64,000 nucleotides of DNA from Chrysoperla carnea (Eukaryota > Arthropoda > Insecta > Neuroptera > Chrysopidae), in the NCBI RefSeq assembly GCF_905475395.1, contig NC_058338.1, forward strand, positions 94,845,435-94,909,434. The letters run 5' to 3'. Made by a program: the position numbers and the translations under genes. Under the pieces are notes generated by a model that worked only from the letters and a program-made list of their open reading frames with translations, was not told the origin of the DNA and did not search any database. Of the stretch, positions 12,401 to 22,692 are shown piece by piece (position 1 is the first letter of the stretch; each line of letters begins with the position of its first letter).

Positions 12401-15400
12401 ATCGATTTCAATAGACCGTGAAAATGTGACGTCACAAGTCTATTAGAGTTACGAGCAGGCCCATATTGCTCAAAGGTTTTATTTGATTAATTCTCATAAT
12501 TCAGCGCCTCTGAAACTCGGTTGTGACGATGAAATTATTATCGTGGGAATTTAATACAAAGTCATTTAAAAAATAAAATACTTTGCTATCTTTAAATTCT
12601 CGATTTGATCTGTGGGGGGTTCAATTTTATTTTCAGATACCTATTATAAATGAATCAAGACTTTTTTTTGTTGATAAAATGGACGACGCGATTTCTAAGT
12701 AAACCTAAACTCTACAATCTAGAATGTAAATGATGCTCAATTTATTAATTATCTGGTATCTCAATAAAATACTTACAAGTTGAATTGCTATCAATAAAAC
12801 AGTTTTAAGTGAAAAACGTCTGGCGCATAGATCAAATAAATCCTCAAGACTAGGTCCAAGTAATTCCATAACCAAGGCATTATATTTTCCACATGGTCCA
12901 AAATAATGTACTTCTGGTATTCCTTCTGTTTAATTTTTTTTTTTTAGGGTAGCAACCAGAAGGGGGAAAATGTGGAAAATGATGTGAATTTTTTTTTTAA
13001 GACACGGGAAAAGGGGATAACAGTCAAAAGGATAGGAAGAGAAACAAAATATATTAGTATTTTGATTATGAAATTAAAAAGAATTCTACTTGTTTTTTGA
13101 AGTGTCATTATTGGAGCCAGATTTCGAAGTATTTTGAAAAAAATAAAACAAAACTTGTTCGTAGAATCAAATCGACATTCGAATAGGGAAGATGCATGCA
13201 ATGGCAGTTTGAAATTATTGTATTACAGAAGGAAGGTCTAAAATACAAAATCAGAAGTCTTCGAAATTCTATTTCTCAAAATAAATCTGCATGAATTTCT
13301 TTCTGATGAAATATCCCGTTATATTCCATTAAATTTGAGTCAGGAAATTCAATTTCGGAAAAATTGAAATGACTTGTTGATTGGAAGCAATTCCAGAGAA
13401 CACAAATGTATCAATTTTGTTCGGTTTCGCTTTGCTGGTGCTCATACCAGCCTTTTCTTTGACGGTCGAGCCCTTGAGGCTTTAATATTTCATTCAATTA
13501 TAGTCTATGGTTTATTCGCAAAACTTATTAATTATTAATTCGAGGCCAACCGAACCTGGGATTATTGTATCAACATGCTTCGAAATATTTTAAATTCAGG
13601 AATGGCAGCGATGATCTTATCTTGGTAACTCACAGGGAATCAGGTATAAAATTTTTTGACTCAAAACTGTCACCTGTCAGGAGCATTTCTATTAATGTTA
13701 ATTATTCTGTTGCAACCAACGAATGGCTACGATAAGCCAATCTTGATTACTGGGATTCTTGGGCAATTTTGCAGCAAGCCAAACTTTGTATATGATTATA
13801 CAAAGGTCAATTGACTGTAAAGCAAGGTCATTTGACTGCACTCGCCTGAAACTAGAATATGAAAGCGCTTAGAAGAAGGCAGTTTCAGTTTTAAAATGAA
13901 ATCAAACCTCGTACGGAAATTTTTTTTAGCCCATTTTCAAGAAAAATTAACAAACTTTTGAGAGGTTTTAGCAAATTTGTTGTAAAATAATTTTTAAAAT
14001 TTTGGTACGTCTCTAAAATTTATGTAACAGGAATAACATTTCTCACTCTTTCAACTCTCCCTACAAAGCGAAATGCACTTACGCTTATGTACAAAGCGGC
14101 AATTTTTGAACAATACATTCCAAAACTAGAACTAGAGCACAGTTGAGAAGAGTGGTGGAACTTTTAACAAGTCACTGTCGGTTGAACTACCGACCCTTCT
14201 CTGATGATCCCATTTTTAGGGCTTGAACGGGGAAAAAAATGAAACCTCCATACCTGTTTGCACCTGCAGAAATCTACAGGGCGTCAGATTTAGAATGTTT
14301 AGGTCCAAAGCCTTGAATTCATTAATTCTAAGATAAATTTCGGCGGAGAAGTTGTGTCCTTTTTGCGTGACGTCTGACCTCCACAGATCCTATATCTTCA
14401 TCTGCTTAAAATAGCATCTTTTACCCGGAGACGTCCCGCCTTCGGGCAACAGGTTGTTCTCAAGAAGGACACAGAGGGTACTCTTATATAATTATTCTTT
14501 TACAGAAAGGCAATCGAAATAGTGCTTTTTAAATTTCCTGACTATTCTTGATTAAGAGAATAATTCTATGAGCCTTTTTTACTCATGGTTATCCTGACAC
14601 AATTTTCAAGTCGGATTTCCTTGTTTCTCAGCAAAAAAATTCGAGTTTAATGATCATGCAAATTTATTTTGAGAGTGTTTAAACTGATTCGATTCAAAGA
14701 ATTTATTATTTTAGACATCAAAAGCATTTTTTTTTTTTTAAAAAGCTCATGCATCTTCCCTATTTTAAATTTTAATAAACTGAGCATTGCAAATAAAAAA
14801 ATATTTGTAATCAAAATCACAAAGCTTGGATTCAATCACGCATCTTAAATTGTAGTAAAAAAAATTGAAAGAAATAAATAAATATGATGAGATAAAAAAT
14901 ATTCGAACTCACTAATTGATTTGCAATCATTAAAACAGTTTTTAATTTAAAATGTCGATTACATGTTACAAATAAATCTTCAAGACTGGCTCCTAATAAT
15001 TCCAAAACCATTGCATTCCAACGCCCAGCACATGTACCCAAATAATATACGCGGGGTATACCTTCAATAACTCCATCTATACATATCAATATTTTTCGTT
15101 CAATAAAAAGGTCTAGTAGTCTGGGAGCCCGCTGTCGTTTTTGGTCCCTAATCGAGCAAAAGAAAATAGACCACTTGGCAACTGGTATTTTGCAACACAC
15201 CGTCGAAAGTTTGTCGATATTTTCAACACTAGGTCCCTCAATAAAGCAATTAGTTAATATTGTAAGCAATCTCAAACTGAATCATATTACTCCAGATATT
15301 TTTCGATATCTAGAGTAATTTTCTAAATATCGAAAATTGAAAATTTTGTTTAATTATTTAGCTTTCGATATTTCGGAAATCAAGGCAAATATCGAAAAAT

Positions 15401-18188
15401 TTTATTCTTATTTTTCGCCCATATTCATTCAAGTTATAACAAAATTCATCATCAAAGTTGAAAATAAGGTACAAATTTCAACCACAAGTTTAAACTTGCC
15501 TTGGCGCTTGTACTACCTTAACTTTGGTATAATTTCTTTATGAGACAAACATTAATCTATTGCCCAACAACCACTTCAAATCAGATTCTCTCAATGGCGG
15601 CGGTGTGTTGCAGACTACAAGACAAATGTTTCCATGAGGTCCATTCTCTATTGCTTATTAGTGATCAAAAACGACAGCGGGCTCCCTGACTAAACGGTTT
15701 CAAGTACTATTTGACAGTTATTACAGAACGACTTAATATGGCAACGCATAAAATTTATGGGAATTGGCTCCCAGCTAAAGTGTCTGAATTTTTTTGTTAT
15801 AGTTGTAAACATTCTGTATATATTTACCCGACTGCACTAGAAGGAGGGTTGTATGTAACCTAATTGACACGGCGTGATGGATTTTAGCTTGAGATATGTG
15901 ATTAGATTCGTCTTAATTGTAAGATCGACACTGTTTATATCAAAATTATAAAAATGATGTATGTATGCATACCTCTGTGTCATAAAAAAGTTGTATACCA
16001 AATTTCGATCTGAGGCCTAATTTCCGAGATAATTAACCAAATCAATTAATAAATTTAACCAATGAAGGAACGCATGGAAATGGAATAATGTCTTTATTGT
16101 GACTGGGTGGGGGTTTAATAAAAATTCAAAAAAGATAGATAGATAATATGTTAATATGATAATTAAATGCAACGATAAAGACATCTTATATTTCTAAGTG
16201 CTCTGTCATTAGATAGTTTTTAATAGTTTTTGCTAATTATCTCGGAAATTAGGCCTCAGATCGAAATTTGGTAAATCACTTTTTCGACCGTCTTTATAAA
16301 TAGATTATTTAAGAAGTTGAGTTCTGCTTGTTCCTTTGTGGCGCTCTAGAGATCAAACGTATAGGCCGATTTTAATGATTCTTACGTCAATCGATCTTGC
16401 GAGTGTCACTGAAGACATGCCAGTAATTAAATTATCGTCTTTATAAATAGATTATTTAGGAAGTCAAGAGTTCTGTTTGTTCCTTTGTGGCGCTCTAGAG
16501 ATCAAACGTATAGGCCGATTTTAATGATTCTTACGCAATCGATCTTACGAGTGTCACTGAAGACATGCCAGTAATTAAATTATGTTAAGCGGGGTATCAA
16601 TAAATAGGTATTTGAAAATTCCAACAGAAAAGTGTAAAATGAAAAAATAAATTTAAAGAATCAAAAAAACCCGTCTGCTACTGAAATAAAAAACAAGTTC
16701 GGTAGTTTACATAGCGAAATGGTATGCAGTTTGTAAAATGTGTAATAACTCCAAACCTGTATATTTATTTTCAACATATCAAAAATTCAGACAATTTAGT
16801 TGCGAGCCATTTCCTATAATGGTTTGTGCGTCGTAGATAATAGAGGAAAAACTTTTAGGAACGACTATTTCAATCGTTTTGAAATGACTGTCAAATGCAA
16901 CCGCCTGAACCTTGACCTCTATAATGAATGAATGCTTTTAATTAGAGGCTATTTTTTGATCTTTGATAAAGTGTAGGCTTCATCAGAGATTCCAAAATAA
17001 AAACAAAAACTAAAAAACAAAAGAAATCATAAATAGGTAAAATAAAAGTGTTATACTAACCATGTGTTCCCAATAATTTATAAAATCTATATTCTAGATG
17101 TAATTGTGGAGCCTTTGATTTCATAGGCTCCATTTTAATTGCTACATGTTCATTATTATACAAATTTTTTCCTAAAAAAGAAAATTGACAAACAAATTTG
17201 ATTAGTAATCTTTCAAAAAAATTTTTAATTTTTTATACATACGATGTCTTTTTTTCCCACGGGTTTATTTTTTAGGTACTTCTTAGAAAAAATCATGAAC
17301 TTTTTTTTGTTTTAGAATTTGATAAAACTCAGTTGATACGACAAATTTAGCCCAATAGATTCAAAAAACGAGTTAAATTTACGATTGTGCGAGTAATTTT
17401 TGAAAAAAACCACTTCTTGAATCAATTTTTGACGTTATCTCGAAAATTAATCGTCTGATTGTTAAATGAACCCATCTTTTGAATTTTTTGGGTCAAAATT
17501 ACTTTGCATACCTACTGATTTTAATCGAAATCGGAAATCGAAAATTTGTCTCGATTTTTTGCAAATTTCTTAAGGGGGCCCTTTAGAAAAAATCGAAAAA
17601 ATCATTACCATTTTTTTGTTTCGGAATTTGATAAAACTCACGTTTATAAAACAACATTACTCCAAAAAATTCAAAAATCGAGTTATTTGACGATTGGGCG
17701 GGTAATTTTTGAAAAAAACGCATTCTCCAATCAATTTTTGACGTAATTTCGCCTTAAAATTAGTCTAACTAGGCTAATTACTTAGCAAATATCTAAAGTC
17801 CACTGACTGTTTTTTCATAATTCCAATATTTATTTACAATAACAATAATTATATTTTCAGGTTTTTTTTAGAAATGAAAGAAATTCTTCCAGAAAAAAAG
17901 AGCATCGAATGTTACAAGGATTATTCAAAATGAAAAAAAAATAAACATACCTAAACGTAATTCACCAAAATTTCCACAACCAATTTTTTTACCAACACGA
18001 AAATTAGGGCCGACCATTAGGACGCCCGAACTTGAGCTAACAGAATGACGTGATGAGTGCATGTTTGTGCCAGAGATGAGCCCGTGACGGGCAGTGGCAC
18101 CTGTAGCTATTGCTCCGGATACACCGTGTGTCAAACGTGATATTTTTTTTGCGTCCGCTAGCTCGCGGGTTGGCCCAGCTTTTTGCAT
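437..18188 (-). CDS. gish: Casein kinase 1 gamma (gilgamesh), 8 exons, 3' end outside window
   Basis: Membrane-associated Ser/Thr kinase of the CK1 gamma group, known to phosphorylate Wnt co-receptors (LRP6/Arrow). Exons in transcript order: 18188-17951, 17171-17061, 15061-14913 or 12925-12777, 10943-10829, 9848-9580, 8125-7955, 1812-1735, 538-437. With one alternative exon used, they total 1233 nt (411 codons) in one frame. Visible motifs are the glycine loop GCGNFGEL (about residues 70-77), VAIK with catalytic K92, RDVKPEN with D182, and DFG at 205-207, the last split over a junction. The CK1 signatures [13 protein letters not shown] and [12 protein letters not shown] are present, followed by the gamma-type tail [11 protein letters not shown] and [11 protein letters not shown]. 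The start is the first ATG after an in-frame TAA. The last exon or exons, with the expected cysteine-rich palmitoylated C-terminus, lie left of base 437. Introns are loaded with repeats. Family assignment is very secure and single splice sites are inferred. Confidence 0.95.
845..1010. repeat. Dispersed repeat, inverted relative to 34590-34760
   Basis: The block around 850-960 (ATAGGTCCGTGATAAGGACG, then AACAAAAGTTGTTTATTTTT and TAAGGAACATTTTTTACC) is the reverse complement of a block at about 34660-34745 in CEP120 intron 1. It is a repeat family I cannot name, lying in a gish intron. Confidence 0.6.
2080..2282. repeat. Two related small hairpins
   Basis: At 2238-2280 GGTGTGACAG is followed about 20 nt later by CTGTCACACC, a hairpin. 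A diverged copy (GGTATGACAG, then GCTGTCACATC) lies at about 2095-2140. They abut the TTAA element that starts at 2430. Confidence 0.6.
2430..2759. mobile_element. TTAA-type miniature element, copy 1
   Basis: It begins GGATGTATGAGCACGGCAGT and ends GGTGCTCGTACTACC, roughly inverted. The right end is followed by TTAA; the left flank is TCAA, a decayed target duplication. The interior is AT-rich with repeated TTTTCGATAT motifs and no coding capacity. TTAA target sites are typical of the piggyBac superfamily, so I infer a non-autonomous piggyBac-like element. Confidence 0.65.
3572..3646 (-). other. gish: Possible extra in-frame cassette exon of gish
   Basis: Between the exons at 8125-7955 and 1812-1735 there is a 75-nt stop-free stretch that starts after an AG (GAAAAG|CCTGCT) and ends at a good donor (GATAAG|gtacgc). 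In phase 0 it would add 25 residues ([10 protein letters not shown], then [12 protein letters not shown]) without shifting the frame. CK1 gamma tails are known to vary by splicing in this region. The upstream pyrimidine tract is poor and I do not recognise the peptide, so this is only a candidate. Confidence 0.3.
4051..4071. repeat. (AAT)n microsatellite
   Basis: A run of about seven AAT/ATA units in the gish intron, next to a LINE 3' fragment. The same A/T-rich trinucleotide tail (AATAATAAT) follows other LINE fragments, for example near 8262 and 42710, which suggests that it derives from the LINE 3' tail. Confidence 0.8.
4075..4440 (-). mobile_element. LINE 3'-end fragment (RNase H-bearing non-LTR family)
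   Basis: On the minus strand, frames carry [20 protein letters not shown] and then GDETSIHEE, the Cys/His tail found after the RNase H domain in I/R1/LOA-group non-LTR retrotransposons. The copy is frameshifted and 5'-truncated, and is followed by an AAT-repeat tail. Confidence 0.75.
4750..6115. repeat. Long imperfect palindrome (foldback element)
   Basis: The left arm (about 4750-5400) is mirrored by the right arm (about 5420-6115). Matching blocks are ACCAAAATTTGG, ATCAAATTAAGTAATTTGG, GTTCTTAAAAATAAA and CCTTATTTCAG on the left, with their complements on the right. The centre holds a tighter hairpin around CTCTTGGGGGCTTAGAGGAC. No gene is seen inside. Confidence 0.75.
6790..7390. repeat. 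Palindrome (foldback element) in gish intron
   Basis: The arms share CATAGACCACAAAGCC, GATGCTTCTATATGT, CACCCCTTGGTATCTCACCC and CGAATAAGATAAATGTCGTA on the left, with reverse complements on the right (for example GGTGAGATACCAAGGAGTGT). Arms are about 290 bp with a short centre. Confidence 0.8.
8265..8640 (-). mobile_element. LINE 3'-end fragment
   Basis: The minus strand reads [18 protein letters not shown] followed by [16 protein letters not shown], the same Cys/His tail region as at 4075-4440, with the cysteines lost. It is decayed and 5'-truncated. Confidence 0.7.
9935..10440 (-). mobile_element. LINE 3'-end fragment with RNase H part
   Basis: The minus strand contains [15 protein letters not shown], the conserved C-terminal RNase H block, followed by a decayed EEWW tail region. 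Several frameshifts and stops are present. Confidence 0.75.
12777..12925 (-). CDS. gish: gish alternative kinase exon C2 (VHYFGPC type)
   Basis: A second version of the same kinase segment: [33 protein letters not shown], and ending [10 protein letters not shown] before the donor CTT|gtaagt. It is closer to the vertebrate CSNK1G form ([24 protein letters not shown]) than C1 is. The acceptor is a CAGAAG tandem (NAGNAG), giving exon ends at 12925 or 12922, and both keep frame. The acceptor lacks a pyrimidine tract and is preceded by an A-run on the transcript, so it looks weak. The lack of stops and the strong conservation argue for a functional exon. Confidence 0.88.
14130..14490 (+). mobile_element. 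LINE 3'-end fragment, plus strand
   Basis: The plus strand reads [17 protein letters not shown] and continues into the same 3' region as the other copies, but with opposite orientation. It ends near a TTATATAATTATT tail. Confidence 0.7.
14913..15061 (-). CDS. gish: gish alternative kinase exon C1 (VYYLGTC type)
   Basis: This exon codes for the kinase segment after beta-3/alpha-C, starting [17 protein letters not shown], through [12 protein letters not shown], and ending [10 protein letters not shown]. The donor is TTA|gtgagt. It resembles the Drosophila gish version ([17 protein letters not shown]). The acceptor used here is TTGAAG|GTATACC. An alternative acceptor 15 nt upstream (TATAG|ATGGAG, exon end 15076) keeps frame and adds a DGVIEG stretch, so the exact 5' edge is uncertain. 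It has the same entry and exit phase as C2, so either one can join exons B and D, while joining both would duplicate a structural segment of the kinase. Confidence 0.88.
15123..15686. repeat. Foldback palindrome next to gish exon C1, containing a TTAA-element remnant
   Basis: The left arm GGGAGCCCGCTGTCGTTTTT, then GCAACACACCG, is mirrored on the right by GGTGTGTTGCA, then AAAAACGACAGCGGGCTCCC. Between the arms lies a left-truncated copy of the TTAA miniature element (about 15285-15517) ending GGCGCTTGTACTACCTTAA. The palindrome starts about 50-60 nt upstream of the C1 acceptor on the transcript. Confidence 0.8.
15998..16275. repeat. Inverted repeat with near-identical arms
   Basis: The left arm ACCAAATTTCGATCTGAGGC, then CTAATTTCCGAGATAATTA, is matched in reverse complement at about 16230-16272. 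The arms are roughly 45 bp and almost perfect, with a spacer of about 190 bp. Confidence 0.8.
16289..16583. repeat. 147-bp tandem duplication
   Basis: Two adjacent copies (16289-16435 and 16436-16583) begin CGTCTTTATAAATAGATTAT and end GCCAGTAATTAAATTAT. They differ at only a few positions, so the duplication is recent. Confidence 0.85.
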
Positions 18189-18293
18189 GCCACTTTATGT
18201 CACCCTGCATTCAGAACATTGCGCTACAATTTGCTTTACAACTATTTTCCTTATATTTACAACTTGATGTGACGTTTTCAAATCTTTTAGTCC
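18189..18293 (-). other. gish: gish 5' untranslated part of first coding exon
   Basis: Upstream of the gish ATG the transcript strand has an in-frame stop. Further up is a good acceptor, a T-rich tract ending TTTTTAG|GGACT, with the exon edge at 18293. This suggests that the coding exon is preceded by at least one noncoding exon somewhere in 18294-32000. I could not place that exon or a promoter. Confidence 0.5.
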
Positions 18294-18739
18294 CTAAAAA
18301 CAAATTAAACAATTATTCCTTAAGCATTTTCATTTAAATTTCTTTTTAAAGTTTCGTACATTTTATTTTGTACATTAAAACTTTTTAATCAATTTATTTT
18401 GAACTTTTTTTTTATTTTCGAGCTTCAAAAGTATTTGAGCATGCAAATTTTTTAATATTTTTTTTTTTTTGAAATTTTTTTGAATAAAAAATACGACTGA
18501 AAAATCAGTGAATTTTATTTTTATTTATTTACGAAAAAAATTATAATAAAAAAAATTGAATGTATCTTGGAAAATGTATTGATAATTGAAAAATATTTTC
18601 ACAAAAAATTTTATATAAAAATAAAAAGTACAGAAACACACACAATGGTTACTGTCAAATTATTAAATTTATACAAAGTGATCTATTTATGTTCATACAA
18701 AATAATTTTGTAAAATTTTGTGGCCTTTATCCTTACCTA

Positions 18740-19460
18740 CTTATTTTATAAAAGCGAAAGTAACTCTGTCTGTTACGCAATCACGCCTAAACAACTGAAC
18801 CGATTTAAATGAAATTTGGTACAAAGATAGCCTAAAGCCTGAGAAAGGACATAGGCAACTTTTTTAAATGCGAAGATTTTCTGTAAGGGGTATGCTTCAA
18901 AAACTCAAAAAGTTCTGCATCGATTAAGCTCAAATTTTGACAGCTTCAAAGATTGTTTTATCTATTATTAACCTTCCTGGGGTGGAAGGTTGGGATGAAC
19001 AAACGAATATTTTCAAATATATCCAAGTGGGGTATATGGAATAAAACCCAAATACCCGAGTGGGACAAAACTGTAACCTCTTTGAAAAGGGGATATGTGG
19101 GGAGCAGGTGAAAGTGAGGATGAACGATCGAATATTTCCAAATATACCCAAGCCTGATATCAAATAAAAGAGCATGATGTGTACATCACAAAACTGTAAG
19201 TTACATGTCAAAGTCAGTTCAGCCGTTTAAAAGTTGCGAACTCTTTTATCGGGGGTTTATCAAATTTCATAAAATTTACTGTATATTTATGAACCTGAAG
19301 TTGGCGTATATTTTTCATCTATTTTTATGCAACCATAATGGCAAATTAGGGCAGAACTTTGGTGTTCATTGTCTCCAAAACTATAAAAGATAGGCACTTA
19401 AAATTTGCACGTAGTTTCAACTAAGTAGTAATCTTCTAAAAAATTCTAGAAACTTCTTTC
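18740..19460. repeat. Dispersed repeat with AACTGAACCGATTTAAATGA block
   Basis: It starts near TATAAAAGCGAAAGTAACTC and contains a block of the type widely seen in insect interspersed repeats. Related starts occur at about 26425 and 59440. A Helitron-like origin is possible but not shown. Confidence 0.4.
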
Positions 19461-20431
19461 GAAAACCAAATAAACGGGAGCCGAAAGGCCGGTAATAATT
19501 TTGAGTGTAGACCAAAATAATGAAAAATTAAAAAATGCAAATTATGTCATGAAAATCAGTATATGGGTTTAAAAAAATATTCTAAGCAACTTTTTCAAAT
19601 AATTTTTTTCGATACCTCTAACCCTCTCTGACGCTAGGCGAAATTTTAAGAATCGGTCGTATTTGTCAATTTGTAGTAGGCTGAGTTTTAAGTTCAGATT
19701 TCGGTTAAGTATCTTAAAAAACGTAACCCATCACCCTATATATGATTGTGCAAAATTTCAAATCGATATTCCTATAAATAACAAAAATATGAGGCTGTCT
19801 TCATCTTAAATGCAACACACTATAGAATAACGAATATTCTTAGTGTATATATACTTAATGCATGTGTTTCACCACTATAAGTGACATAGCTATAACATTA
19901 TATATGAATTACATATACTGTTATAGTAATATCACTTAGAATGATTCAACTTTTGCGTTTATTTTGATTTAGACTGTATTTGTTTATAATAGAAAAAAAT
20001 TACTACACTATACAAATGACCTAATATATTCAGAAATTATGCTCCAACCTTACTCAATTTATGCAGGACATAGACAATGGACGGGGGGTGGGGGTATTTA
20101 AAGTAAATTCGGCTCTGTTTGAACCTGAGTTATTATAAACTTGTGTATTGAGGTAAAATTATTCACGTCAAAGGTACAATTATTGAATATATACCAGTTT
20201 ATTTAAAAATATGGCTTCTTTAGATGTCTACTGTGATATGTCCAGTATTGTGTGGCTCTCTTTATTATTTCAATAAATATAAAAAATTTAAATATCACAA
20301 TTTTTTTTTATCAACAAATTCTTTAATATTTAGCAGCTTTTTTCGAGTTTTTTGAGCTATTTTGAGCGTTTACTATTGTCTACAAATTGAGTTTTGTTAG
20401 TTTTTACAGATGCTCTCCTAATACTCTAGAT

Positions 20432-21923
20432 TAGTGATGGAACGAATGCGAGTGCGTATGTTAAATTCTAATATTCGCGAATGCTAATTTTCAAATGAAG
20501 CGCCCACAAATTCTAATGTATTAACTTAATTAATCCTTATTTCTCCAGCATGTTTTTTGTGTCCTATCCTTATCTTCCTTATTCCTTTATCAAATTTCAT
20601 GATTCACCCCTCACTTTCTAGCTTATCATGTTGGCTTCTGACGAAAAATGGAAAATATATTCACGGACTAAAATTGTACCGCTTAGGAAAAAATAGGCTA
20701 GACAAAAATAATAAATAATTTTAACGCAAACATGATTCAAAGGTAACAGTTTTTATAGACTGTAAATAAAAAGACTGTATAGACTGCAACTGTAATAATA
20801 TTTCCAATGAAACTATTTTTAATACATGTTCTCCTAATATTAATTTAATAACTCTTGATTTTTTTCACCACTTTTCTACGAAATTTGTTGTTGTATTTTA
20901 GTCACGAACGGCGTAGCATGGGTTATGGTAGCCACGGAAGCGGAATTCCGCAGGAGTCGAGCTAGTCGGATATAATCCGTCGTCCATTATAAACAAACCA
21001 TATAAGTCCATTAAAAGCAAAATTCAGTTTTTTTTTATTTGAGGTTACTTTACTATAAATGCATGTGTCCAACATTCAAATTGAACAGTGATTAAAAACA
21101 TTGATTTATCTAATGGATTATTTTGCAATTTATGATTCAAAATATGATGATGTTTTTTGTCAAAAAAAAAAAAAAAAACTTTTAACAATAAGAAAACCGA
21201 CTTCAAAAGAAAAACTTTTCCAAAATAAATTAAAATGCACTAAAAAGTAAAAAAATAACGATGATATAATGTAGTTAAAATTATTGTTATTTTTGGAGTC
21301 GGTGTCAGCCAAGCTAATGTAGAAAACTGTTCTGTCAGAGTTGTTTCCTTGGCTGACACCGACTCCAAAAATAACAATTATTTTAACTACTTTATATTAT
21401 CGTTATTTTTTTACTTTTTAGTGCATTTTAATTTGTTTTGGAAAAGTTTTTCTTTTGAAGTCGGTTTTCTTTTTGTTAAAAGTTTTTTTTATTTTGTGAT
21501 TCTTAGTGAATCTGAACTAATTTGTACACAACACAAACTAATTTGTCACTAAAAAAAAAAATCATCGAAGTGTTATTGAGTTATTCGTCCTCTTATCGTG
21601 CACACTTAATGCAAATTTAAGACTTTAATGATTTTCTCATGGATGCCGTTGTCAGAACTGGACCAAAAATGAAATGGGACCAAACGGGTGGCTCCAACTT
21701 CCAAACAGATAAAGAATCATCAAAATCGGTTCACACAGTCAAAAGTTCTGAGGTAACAAACATAAAAAAAAATACAGTCGAATTGATAACCTCCTCCGTT
21801 TTTGTTTGAAGTCGGTTAAAAACATTCGCATTGTTTTTTGCGAATGCGAATGTTAAAAAATACGCGAATATTCGCGAATGCAAATATTCGCGAATGCGAA
21901 TGCCAATATTCGTCCCATCACTA
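20432..21923. mobile_element. Non-autonomous hAT-like element, 1492 bp
   Basis: Termini are TAGTGATGGAACGAAT and, inverted at the right end, TAGTGATGGGACGAAT. The flanking 8-mers CTCTAGAT (20424-20431) and CTCTAGAC (21924-21931) form an 8-bp target duplication with one mismatch, as expected for hAT. Subterminal regions are rich in GAATGCGAAT/ATTCGCG repeats. It contains a nested palindrome (21178-21490) but no transposase. Confidence 0.8.
21178..21490. repeat. Near-perfect palindrome nested in the hAT element
   Basis: The left arm (21178-21314) runs from CTTTTAACAATAAGAAAACC to GGAGTCGGTGTCAGCCAAG. The right arm (21348-21490) is its reverse complement with few differences, and the loop is about 33 nt. 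Confidence 0.85.
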
Positions 21924-21936
21924 CTCTAGACATATA

Positions 21937-22105
21937 ATTACTATTTTTAATACATGTTCTTCTAATATTAATTTAAGAACTTTTCATTTTTTTCATCACT
22001 TCCTACGAAATTTCTTGTTTGTTGTTTTTAGCCACGGGTACAGGACAGGATAGAAACGAGTTACGGTAACTACGCGAACGTAATTCCGCACGAGTCGAGC
22101 TCGTT
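21937..22105. repeat. Sequence duplicated inside the adjacent hAT element
   Basis: Immediately right of the hAT target duplication, ACTATTTTTAATACATGTTC and the following 160 bp, to CGAGTCGAGCTCG, resemble 20812-20972 inside the element. That includes CATCACTT/CTACGAAATTT and AATTCCGCA-GAGTCGAGCT. Confidence 0.7.
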
Positions 22106-22324
22106 TATGTTATTTGGAAAAGTTTGAAAAAGTGGTATACTTCTATCGATCTAAAATTGTGAAATTCGACTTCTTTTTCCTAGCGAATTTAAGCTTTTAG
22201 CCTGTTAGAAAATTGATAAGTCGCCATTTATTATTCAAGCCTACTGCATTCTCCATCGAATCCAAGAAGAAAATTTTTCATCTTTTATTGTCAGAATTTT
22301 TAAAGTTTTCTAGATTTTCAAATA

Positions 22325-22692
22325 CAGTCAAACCTGGATAAGTAAGAGTTCAAGGGAGCAAAATCTGATTTTCGCTTATAGAGGTTTCTCACTAACCCGA
22401 GTTTCTCGCTAATGCAGGTCGTCCATGGGTAGCGTTTCTCTCTTATAGAGGTACGCAGCAATAACAAGTCACAGCAAGTACAAATGTAGTAAATATGTCT
22501 CCTAAATAATATAAATAAATAAAGCTCGACTGTCGCTTATAGAGGTATAGATAAGTAGCAGTCTCACTTACGGAGGTCCATGAGGGAAAAACGACTCTCT
22601 CCTACAGAGGCTTCTGTTTCTCGCTAATAGAGGTTTTGAAAGCTTAAAATGACGGGTCCTGGCTATTACTCTCACTTACACAGGTTTGACTG
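22325..22692. mobile_element. pogo/Tigger-like miniature element, 368 bp
   Basis: Termini CAGTCAAACCTG and CAGGTTTGACTG are perfectly inverted and flanked by TA on both sides (22323-22324, 22693-22694), the Tc1/mariner-pogo hallmark. The interior repeats CGCTTATAGAGGT-like units at least five times. Confidence 0.85.
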
